Origin: Volvariella volvacea V23
Lineage: Eukaryota; Basidiomycota; Agaricomycetes; Agaricales; Pluteaceae
Reading direction: 5' to 3'
NCBI GenBank assembly: GCA_000349905.1
Contig: KB722760.1
Location: 62,001-126,000 of the forward strand
DNA: 64,000 nucleotides
Shown: one piece after another, positions 38,190-47,439 of the stretch
How positions within the stretch are numbered: position 1 is the first letter of the stretch
Layout: each line of letters opens with the position of its first letter
Program-made: the position numbers and the translations under genes
The notes under the pieces: model-generated
The model's database searches: none
What the model saw: only the letters and a program-made list of their open reading frames with translations
What the model was told of the DNA's origin: nothing

Positions 38190-39245
38190 GTTGGCTGATG
38201 CGGAATGTAGATGTCGTTGTTCAGTATGAGGAAGGCTCGCATCAGCAAACCAAGAGGGAAGTATCATATCGCACATCAGCGGGTGCTCACTGGCATGTCA
38301 TCGAATTGCCAAATATGGCACGCGAGATCCACAATTTACCGCCTTCAACGAGGTCAACTTCGGAGATTACGCACGCCACTCCGTTGTGAAGGTGACGAAC
38401 CTTGACGAATGCACCAAAGGGGAAGCGAATAGCCGCGCTTTTCAACTATCGTGCAGCTTCCTTATTCCCCGAGCTGGTGAGTGTTTTCTCTTTCTAAGCA
38501 ACGGCTGACACCAAAATGCTGCAAACTCGCATCATTATGGGTGTTGTCTAAGCACCACATGGGCACATCTCGGGCGTCTGAGACGCCAGAATCTATCAGG
38601 GTGTCAATGTCGATGCCGTTCAATCCCCAACACCCAGGGCGCTCGGTTCATCAGCCGCGACGTGAACAGCATCTGCAGCTAATCACGTTACGCCTCGTAC
38701 CATGTGTCACGGCGTGCTTCTTCCATATGCACGGCGGTGTGCAACCCGGTTTTATCTAGCATGCAAGAAGGTACTGCTCTACTAATCTATAGCTTATCGA
38801 CGTGTATACCTAATTTCGAATGCTTCAGCAACCCTCCAAAGTTCTGTGGAGGACAAGCAGAAAGACTCATAAATCGCAAGGATGCCTTGACCGCCGGAAG
38901 TACCCACTGGATTCTAGCGCAACATTCTAATCTATTGGTATCGAGCTCGTGAAAACACTATCAAGGCTGCTTTCCACATAAGGCCACGTCTGTCGGCAAA
39001 ATCTGGCTTGGCCACAGCCAAGAGGTCTGTAGGAGTTGGTCTGACCATCCAGCCACCTTCCCCACATCGTGGTCAACCATGTTAATCGCTTCTTTCGTTC
39101 TTGGTTCATCTCCTGGATTCCTTGGCAAGTTAAATGTGCTATCGTCTCACTCAGTTAAAAGGGCGCCAACTTGGACCATTGTCCAGCAGGAGCTTTCTCT
39201 AAACCACTCCTTCCTCCAAAAAAACCCTCATTCCCCAGTCCAAAA
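38190..39245 (+). repeat. Upstream copy 1 of a duplicated segment that precedes both fungalysin genes
   Basis: Sequence here resembles, in inverted orientation, 52943-53930. Shared blocks include one coding for EEGSHQQ then IELPNMARE near 38226-38326 (EQGSHQQ and IELPNMARK in the other copy), GGAGATTACGCACGCC with GTTGTGAAGGTGACGAAC at 38361-38401, CATATGCACG near 38727, and FVLGSSPGFLG near 39091. The protein-like conservation suggests the remnant of a small gene, but copy 1 has a frame change between the blocks, so I do not call a CDS. I do not recognise the family. Confidence 0.65.
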
Positions 39246-41423
39246 ATGGTGGCATTCAACAAGGTCTTCACATCAGTCTTCTTGGCTGTCGTCTACTCCT
39301 CTGTTGCTGCTGCAACTGCTCTCCCTGCAGCACACAAATACTCTACCCACCATGCACGTCTAGTTGCCCGTGGTGACGAAATCGAGACCTTCCACCCTGC
39401 GTCTACTTTCGAGGTGAGATCTAGGTCATCTACTCGAATATCACGTTGGCTGATTATCACATGTTTATGCTAGACTTTCGGAGAGGGTCTCGAGCAACCC
39501 GCCTCATTCACCGGTGACCTTGGTGAAGAGACCGTCTCCTTTGTCAACTCCCGTCTCGGTGACGACGCACCTGAATTGGTCTTCAGGAGCGGTTACGAGG
39601 AGGGTGAAGGCAGATTCGCCTACCTCAAGCAAGCTCATGTACGTTTCGACACTTTATTTGTGCACCTTGTCCCTGACATACTTTTATGGGTTTTTAGGAG
39701 GGCGTTCCTTTCGCCAACGCAGTTGCAAATGTCGGCTGGAGGGGCAACAAGGTCGTTTCCTTCGGTGCTTCTTTCGTTAAGCCCAGTACGTGTTCTTTCA
39801 TAGGCCATAGGGAACGTGAATGCTAAACATAGACCTCAGAGAAAATCGCCGAGTCCAAGCCTACTCTGAGCTTGGAGGATGTCATCCCCCAAACTGAGGA
39901 AGCCCTCGGTGGTAAATACAATGGCCACCCCGCTGCTCTCGAGTACCTCGCTCGCCCCGATGGCTCTGCCGCCCTTGTCCACGTCTTCCAAGTCCAGAAC
40001 GACGCTGAGGACCTCTGGGTTGAGGCTTTCGTTGATGCACACACCGGAGAACTCCTCTCCTTGACCGACTTCGTCGCCGAGGCTACAGTAAGTCATGATT
40101 CATTGGGAGCCGATGAAAGAGCTAATTTTTGGTGCAGTACCGTGTCCTCCCTATCCAGAAGCAGACCTTCCCCGAAGGTCTTGAGACCCTTGTCAACCCC
40201 GAAGATACTCTCGCATCCCCCAACGGATGGCATAGCGACGGGACCACTTCCACTACTGTTACTGCGTAAGTATTTCATAAACTCTAAAGGAAAAAAAAAA
40301 AGAATCAACTATGTATTGTAGGGGTAACAACGTCGTCTCCTACCGAAGCACCATCTCCAACACCGCAACCCAAACCAGTGCTGGTCCCACATTCAACTAC
40401 TCCTACACCGATACCCTCGCACCCTCGGTCCAGAGTAACTTGGATGCTGCTCGTGTCAACGCATTCTACGTCATCAACACCGTCCATGATTTCACTTATC
40501 GCTATGGCTTCACCGAGCGTGCATACAACTTCCAGAACAACAACTTTGGAAGGGGTGGATCTGGAAATGACCGTGTCCAAATCTCCGTTCAGGACTCCTC
40601 CGGCACCAACAACGCCAACTTCGCCACACCCGCTGAGTATGTAATCACATTATTTAGTGGAGAAATTATACTCATATTCGTTTCAGCGGTCAAGTCGGAC
40701 AGTGCAGAATGTACATCTGGACATACACCAATCCCAACCGTGACGGTTCCCTCGAGAACGACATCATCGTCCACGAGATGGGCCACGGTGTCACCAACCG
40801 CATGACCGGTGGTGGTACTGGTCGCTGCTTGCAAACCACCGAATCCCGTGGTCTCGGTGAAGGTTGGTCAGACGCCTTGGCCGAATGGACCGAGCACAAG
40901 TCCGCTGCCGTGCCCGACTACGTCCTGGGCCACTACGTCACCAACAACCCCGCTGGCATCCGCACGCGCCCCTACTCCACTAGCACGACCACCAACCCGT
41001 TGTTGTACAGCAACGTCTCCGGTCTCACTGTCGTCCACCGCATTGGTGAGATTTGGGCCAACACCCTCCACAACGTCTATGCTGCACTTGTTGCTGCCCA
41101 TGGCTTCAATCCTAATGCTAGGACTCAGCCCGACTCCACTCAGGGTAACGTTGTCTACCTCCACCTCTTCATCGATGCTCTCGCCATTCAACCTTGCAAC
41201 CCTACATGTAAGTATCGACTGGCCTCGCATAAAACCGCATAGCCTAATCTCACCTTTTCTTCTAGTCGTCGCTGCGCGCGCTGCTTGGATTCAGGCTGAT
41301 CAAGTCCGCTATGGCGGTGCTAACCGCTGCTTGCTCTGGAGAGCATTTGCTAGCAAGGGTCTTGGTGTCAACGCTCGCGCTGGTGTCTACACCAACGACT
41401 TCACCATCCCTTCTGACTGCTAA
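39246..41423 (+). CDS. Fungalysin-type extracellular metalloprotease (M36), copy 1
   Basis: Eight exons (39246-39413, 39474-39638, 39698-39785, 39840-40087, 40138-40265, 40322-40636, 40687-41207, 41266-41423) sum to 596 residues. A signal peptide (MVAFNKVFTSVFLAVVYSSV) is followed by an inhibitory FTP/PepSY-type propeptide (about 60-240) and the M36 catalytic domain. The zinc site is complete: HEMGH with ligands H400 and H404 and catalytic E401, and the third ligand expected at E429 in LGEGWSD. Conserved NTVHDFTYRYGF, FQNNNFGRGG and NDRVQISVQD precede it. The enzyme is secreted as an inactive zymogen and digests proteins such as collagen or elastin outside the cell. Its propeptide removal site cannot be placed. 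A paralogue with identical exon lengths lies at 50758-52942. Confidence 0.95.
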
Positions 41424-41875
41424 ACGTCTTCCGTGATCAAAAGCCTAGGGACTGGGCGATGCGCTAGAGTTTACCTCCATCGATCATGTATATAAGTCGA
41501 GACTGAGTTCTAGCTGCTGGTGATTTTTATTCTTATTATTGTGTCATTATATGTATGTATTGGGGGATCGAAAATATAGCTTGTACTGTCATCGGTTTTG
41601 CGCTGACGTTCAATTGCGACTAAAGTCCTGACTTTGACATTGATCATGGACGTGAATTCAAATAATATGGTTGTCGTTCATGAAATAAGAATTATATCAC
41701 CAGTGAAAAAATCCAATTCCAAGAAAAATAAGGGTTGCATAGAATGAATCGAACCTCGGGATATGTCAGAGGAGTCATTAGTACAATGTACATGCTAGCA
41801 ATATCGAATACACTAGGAGGTATGCTAAGCTACAAACGCGGGAGCTCACGGAAAAGTTGTCAGATGAGGGACCAT
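41424..41875. other. Spacer between fungalysin 1 and Hsp20 copy 1
   Basis: About 450 bases holding the 3' ends of two convergent genes. Nothing else is seen. Confidence 0.6.
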
Positions 41876-42458
41876 TCATGAAATTGTGATCTTCTTGGGT
41901 GCCAGCTCAGGCGCCGTCTTGAGGAATGTAACGGTCAACACGCCATCCTCTATAGACGCACGAACTTCTTCAGCCTGTAATGGATAGCCATGAGCCAACT
42001 GTCAAAAAGCATAGAAGGAAAACCGGTTCTTACCTTTACGCCCTGTGGCAACTGGAGAGTTCGGGAGAATTTACCAAATCTCCTTTCGCGAACGGTATAT
42101 CCGTTCTCCTCATACTCGGAAGAGATTTCATTCTCTCCGGAGATGGTAAGACGACCGTCGTGTAAGTCGATGGCAATGTCTTCTTTCTTCATGCCTGGAA
42201 GCTCGAATGTAGCGGTGACGAGATTTTGCTCTGCATTCTCATGCAAATCCATTCTGTAGACATCAAGAAACGGAATTAGCACGGTGCTACTTGCGGTTAT
42301 ACAGTTCCTTCGACTTACCTTGGTTTGAAGTGCCTCACAGCTCCATCATTGGATTGTACTGCGCGAGAAGCATTGTGTGAGTGGGGAAGTTGATTGAACG
42401 CCTCGTCAAAGAAGCGATCAAAGTTGTAGAAGGGCTCGTAGAAGAGGATGCTGGACAT
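41876..42458 (-). CDS. Small heat shock protein (Hsp20/alpha-crystallin), copy 1
   Basis: Three exons (42458-42319, 42253-42034, 41974-41876) sum to 152 residues. The N-terminus MSSILFYEPFYNFDRFFDEA is followed by an alpha-crystallin domain (about 48-140): LVTATFELPGMKKEDIAIDL, GRLTISGEN, RRFGKFSRTLQLPQGV and, after the last intron, ASIEDGVLTVTF, the classic closing strand motif. The protein ends in KKITIS, whose I-X-I motif docks into neighbouring subunits when the oligomer forms. It is a cytosolic ATP-independent holdase. The gene shares its promoter with a divergent paralogue (copy 2) whose second and third exons are exactly the same length, 220 and 99 nt. Confidence 0.95.
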
Positions 42459-42554
42459 GGATAATTAAGTTTGTGACTGCTTTGGATGTGGCGAGGGATG
42501 TTCTAATCGTTGGTGTGCGACGCAAAGGATGAGGGAGCACCAGCAGGTACCCTT

Positions 42555-42562
42555 CTTATATA
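42555..42562 (-). promoter_or_regulatory. TATA box of Hsp20 copy 1
   Basis: On the minus strand this reads TATATAAG, about 100 bases upstream of the start codon of copy 1. Confidence 0.6.
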
Positions 42563-42660
42563 TTCACTCGTTCTGTCATTCTACGCACTTCCATGTAGCC
42601 AACCACTGAATACGTTGGAGCAACTATAGAAGGTGGAAGCACCAGCCACTGTGGCTGACA

Positions 42661-42678
42661 GAACTTTCAGGAAACTTC
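42661..42678. promoter_or_regulatory. Four-unit heat shock element
   Basis: The sequence GAActTTCagGAAacTTC has four perfect alternating GAA/TTC units at the exact five-base spacing that heat shock factor binds. It lies between the two divergent Hsp20 genes, so it can serve both. Confidence 0.88.
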
Positions 42679-42828
42679 CGGATTATGGCACAGCCACCAC
42701 GTGGCTCCGATGTGTGGCGCCGGGTATTTCCACAGCGTTCCCGCAATCAGGTCTCGGAAGTTTGAGATCATTCCAGACGACTTCGTGTTGTTGGACGTTT
42801 CGACGATGCTCCACTGCAGAAGTGGCTG

Positions 42829-42842
42829 GAAAATTCTTAGAA
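42829..42842. promoter_or_regulatory. Second, imperfect heat shock element
   Basis: GAAaaTTCttaGAA contains three units, but the last gap is one base too long. It is nearer to copy 2 and may be a weak site. Confidence 0.4.
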
Positions 42843-42865
42843 ATATCAACTAAGGACCTTGCGAA

Positions 42866-42873
42866 TATAAAAG
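42866..42873 (+). promoter_or_regulatory. TATA box of Hsp20 copy 2
   Basis: TATAAAAG, 103 bases ahead of the last base before the start region of copy 2, a usual distance for a strong inducible fungal promoter. Confidence 0.65.
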
Positions 42874-42975
42874 CCTGGCTTTCCACCGCTCAAAGTTCCT
42901 CAACAAAAAATCGTAACATCACAACTCACAGTCTACCAATCTCAATCCCAACCTCGATCTCTATCTCAACTCATA

Positions 42976-43552
42976 ATGTCGAGCCTCTGGTTCTACGAGC
43001 CCTTCTACAATTTCGATCGCTTCTTTGACGAAGCATTCAACACCCTGCCTCAGGCTGCAGCATCTCGTCGTGCTGTGGAGGGAGCAGAGAGTGGTGCAGT
43101 TCGATCCCTCAGACCAAGGTATGTGCTCTTCGACTCCTATTCTCGCAGAGGCGTGTGATGCTAATGGTTCGATCAGGATGGACCTGCATGAGAACAAAGA
43201 GCAGAACCTTGTAACCGCAACTTTTGAGTTACCCGGAATCAAGAAAGAGGACGTGCATATCGATGTCCAGAACGGCCGCTTGACGGTTTCTGGAGAATCT
43301 AATATCTCGTCTGAGCATGAAGAGAATGGATATGCAGTACGCGAGAGGAGGTATGGGAAGTTCTCTCGTACTTTGCAGCTTCCCACAGGCGTAAAGGTAG
43401 GCACAATTTACTTGCTCTTCTAGATATGGGTATTGACCCTGGCCCTTCCGCAGGATACCGACATCCGCGCTGCAATGGAGAACGGTGTTCTCACTGTGAC
43501 ATTCCCGAGGAGCACACCGGAGGAAGCTGCTAAGAGGATTACCATTTCTTAA
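42976..43552 (+). CDS. Small heat shock protein (Hsp20/alpha-crystallin), copy 2
   Basis: Three exons (42976-43118, 43177-43396, 43454-43552) sum to 153 residues. It starts MSSLWFYEPFYNFDRFFDEA and carries the alpha-crystallin domain LVTATFELPGIKKEDVHIDV, GRLTVSGES, RRYGKFSRTLQLPTGV and AAMENGVLTVTF, ending KRITIS with the I-X-I oligomer motif. It is very similar to copy 1 and divergent from it across 517 bases that contain the heat shock element and two TATA boxes. The pair probably arose by an inverted duplication and is expected to be co-induced by heat shock factor. Confidence 0.95.
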
Positions 43553-44676
43553 ACAGATCGATATTCCATACTTTACTCACTTTACACCCTGCACGTAGCA
43601 TAGCGAATTGTCTCGTATCAGAATATAGTGATTTCTTGCATTATTACTGTAGTCGGAAAAATTAAACCTGCACAACGTCATACCGTTCATCCCCTATTCA
43701 GTAGCATTGGGACTGGCCTAGCACGAGTGGCCCTTTTTATTGCCAACAAATGCACGATCCTCCCCTGCAGAGACCTGGTACCGGCACTTTTATAACCCGG
43801 CTACTCACTTTGACTAATGCTACATCAGAACCAAGCCTCACGGTGAAGGATCGTGTGCGGTGCCTGCAGTGTTAATATCAATGATGTCTTGTAGAGACGG
43901 GCTCATGACGCGGCATTCCATCAGATGCGAAGAGGGGTAGAGGAGGTAGACTTGGTTCTCGACGTGAAGGAGCGTCTGGTCCTCTGCAAGGATTGATCAA
44001 CAGTCGAGTTGCCACAGGGTTGCATGATTGACGGAGCCCTGCTTGGCCGGTGAGCGCCCCGAATTGGCCATGCCGGTGACGCCAATAGCGGCTGGATTTA
44101 ACGCGTGGCTGTCAGTAATCAGAAAACATTGAAAGCACTGTATGATGGACGATAACAGTGGTACTAGACTCTTCATACGATATGGTGGTCATTGGAGAGA
44201 ATAACCTATTCAACGGGAGTGCGGGGTTGGTTTGGATCCGAGTCCTGTACGTGTACGGCGTTGTTGTGGGGGAATGCGGTCATTGCATACCGCGACCCTT
44301 CGGGTATGTGGTTCACACGCTCCTTTCACATTCACAACTTCGACGAGGACGACACAACATCGCGTTTTCCGAATCCTTTTATCGTGCATTCAAGCAGTCG
44401 TGCTTCCTTTACCCAGAATGATGGATTGTTCACGATCTCCGAGATGACATTGCTGGGTTCCGGGCAATCAGTATGTGCCCAAGCCACCTGTCATTTATAG
44501 AATGCTGTATGTATACAGGGATTCTATTAAATCGAGCACGTTTTCGCCGCAAAAAGCCTGAAAAGGAGATATTTCCAGCGTACTTTAACGATTTAGTGGT
44601 GTGTATTGCTCATTACCTGCCCTTGGTCCCTTAAGGCATACTGCTCACCCAACGCCTCTCCGATTTAACGCCCATA
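43553..44676. other. Upstream region of paralogue G
   Basis: About 1.1 kb between Hsp20 copy 2 and G. At 44221-44251 it has GCGGGGTTGG and GGATCCGAGTCCTGTACG, which resemble 16447-16474 upstream of B and C. Open frames near 44158-44500 have no recognisable content. Confidence 0.55.
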
Positions 44677-46982
44677 ATGTCTCGCCTTCGCTTCCCTCCA
44701 CCGAACATATACTGGCCATCGCTGATCGTGATTGGGCAGCTCTTCCTCCTCTTTGCTGCTTGGGGATTCTACACTGCAACCGCTATAAAGCCAGTAGCCC
44801 TCCCAGAATCCACTGCCGAACGCGCCGCACGCTCTGCTTCAGCAGTCACACTCATTGTTACTTTAATATCTACGATTATCGCTATTGGCTCCAGCTAGTA
44901 CGTTGCATGGGTGACTATCATTGGCGCTTGAGATTAATTCGAGGAGCCGAATAGCCTCTACTCGCATTCGGTTCGATATGCACTCACATGCCATTTGACC
45001 CGAGCTATGCCACTTCACCGTCTTGCTTTAGCCATCAAAATTGCACGAGCACGGCCACTGTTTAGTCTAACCTTCTATTGGTGGATGTTGATCACGCTCG
45101 TGAACGTCGGCATCCTTGGTGCACAAACGGCAGCGTAAGTCTTTGATACACATCGCCAAGTACCCACTAATCGTGATTAGATGGAATACATTGCTGACCC
45201 CGAGACGGATCATCATAGGACACGATGCAACCGGTTCTGGTATCAATGTCCTCGCTCCAGAGTTTGTGCAGTTTGCGGCAACGTATGTGAGAGATCCCCG
45301 ATGGAGGGCCCCTGGTAAATGTACCCCCAATTTCATCCTATGTCTTGCTGATAGAGCCATCAAGATAATGCTGTCACAATGTCTTCAGTGATGCAAGCCA
45401 GTGGTGTTGCGGCAGTCAATGCTGAGTTTGGTCTCCCTGCCATCCTTAATTTCAATGAAGTATCTTTCGTTAACGCAACACGTAAGGTGATCCCATGACG
45501 TGTAAGTCACATTAAGCTGACATTAGAACCCCTAGGTGGTATCATGCCGGCATTTTTGGAGGATACAGCAAGTAGTATCGAGACAGCATCACAATACCTG
45601 GCCTCTGTTCATGTGGACACCAAATCAATGAGCCTAACCGGATTCAATACCAATATCACCCTCGAGCAACAAGGCCTAACAGCTCAAGTCGAGTGTCAGC
45701 CCAGAAATCCGTCTCTGCATGCAGTGGACCGAGTGCGCGGGACCCTTCCAAGCCGTGGTGTAGAGATCGAGGGCATGACGTTTGTCATGGATGTGATTTG
45801 CCCTGATGGGAGTAATACGAGTGGTGCGTTGATAGGCTTTTCATGAGCAACTGATCTTGATATCTATGTGTAGCTATGGCCATCACGCAGATCTTCCAGA
45901 ACCGGACAGAAGGAGATGCGGTGCTTATTTCCCTCTGTCCCACAGCACCAGCTTCACCTGTCTATGGTAATTATTTGTACATCCGTATGTCTAGTGCCAC
46001 ACTCAATCCCTCATCTGCAGAGGTCGTCATACATGGCGAAGGGGAACTATATAGCGTCATTGGCAACTTGAGCTGTATCGTGACGCCAAAGAATACCACT
46101 GTTCAAGTTAACTACATCTCCTCCACTGGATTCCACAATTCATCTTCGACTACGTTCACTTCCATTATGCCACTGCGCGAAGACAATATCAGGACCCTGG
46201 ACGAAGTTGTCGGGCCCCTTACATTCTTGAATCGACATCTTTCAACGACTCAGAACTTGGCAGGGAATGATCTTGGTAATATTTTATTGGAATTTTATTA
46301 TCCTGAGCGATCGATGGAGAACATTCAGAGAGCTGCGGTGTGTCTATTGCTGCTGTGGGCATCTGGCTTGTTGATTGATTCTGGACGATCCAGGCAGCGT
46401 ATTTGACTGGTGTTTTGGAATTTAGCAGCACGGTAAGTCACGATAGACTAACATAAGTTCTTTGTCGTTCTTTGTCTTATTGCAACCAACGTCCAGTTAC
46501 TTCGTGCAGAGTTTACGAGAACCAATACCAGATATTGGCCGAACGACCAAATACCCAGTGCTGTACTGTATGAATTAACGGGCACATACTCCACGGAGAC
46601 TATGGGCTGGGATAACCGAAAATCTCCACTCGTCCCACTTCTCCTTATCATCCCCACACTTGTCGCCTTTTCCGCATTCCTATTCGTCATCAGCGCTATC
46701 CACCAGACAAAGACCAGCTCGCCAGATGCAAGGTTGCCGCAGCAGAGCTATCTGGATCTAGGAGACTTCTTGCACGTCATGGCTGTTTCTTATCCCGATA
46801 GCAGGCTTCCGAGCTTGGAGAAGGGTGAAGGTGACTTTATGAAGAGAAGCATGGGACTTTCTGCTGGTCTCGCACCTATCCCTGGCGGTGACTCTAATCA
46901 TTTTAATTTGGTCATTAACGATCCAAGTAGTGCACCAAATCCGACCGTACCTATCCCCAGTACTGACAACAAGTCGGATTAA
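44677..46982 (+). CDS. Paralogue G of the four-helix membrane family
   Basis: Nine exons (44677-44897, 44955-45134, 45181-45314, 45365-45481, 45536-45823, 45874-45966, 46021-46337, 46394-46432, 46497-46982) sum to 624 residues. It matches C through its length: first helix LIVIGQLFLLFAAWGFY, the nearly identical linker KPVALPESTAERAARSASAV, the ectodomain cysteine blocks VECQPRNP, VICPDG, SLCP and GNLSCIVTPKNT, the 39-nt exon (AAYLTGVLEFSST), helix LLLIIPTLVAFSAFLFVI and tail LDLGDFLHVMAVSYPDS. It lies away from A-E, between a heat shock gene and the WW-like gene, which shows that copies move beyond the tandem array. Function unknown. Confidence 0.86.
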
Positions 46983-47439
46983 ATTAATTTGCTCAACAGT
47001 ACCAAACCAATTGCGGCTTGATTAATGAAGTAGGGTCGAATTCGGTACGATTATGAGCATTCGTGTTTTCTCCCGATTTTACATTACTTGGACATTCATT
47101 CCCTATTCCCACTTATGCTGATCACGGTTTGTGTAATGACCATCATGAATTCGATCTTGTGCGCTTGGTGTCCTTTTCCTGTTGTACACGGACTCACTTT
47201 ATCTCTGGAAATAGATTGGGCGTCTTTCTACCGTTTTGGCGTATGTGAAATGTTATGATGAAATGCCATAGCATCGTATATGGGGTATAGGGTCTGCCGG
47301 CGTGCATGCCTTACGGCCTTTGTGCATATTGGACCCGTGCCCGTCAAGCTCGTGGATAAAGCGGCAATATGCTTAGTATTCCTCTTCTTTATACTCAACC
47401 TTCCGCACCCTCTGGTGATAACGCACAGTGTACTATCTC
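46983..47439. other. Spacer between paralogue G and the WW-like gene
   Basis: About 460 bases, with no recognised gene. It must hold the promoter of the WW-like gene. Confidence 0.6.

Noticed and set aside
39823..41230. Antisense frames across fungalysin 1 (and likewise 50992-52310 across fungalysin 2)
   Set aside because: They are shadows caused by codon bias in the real protease exons.
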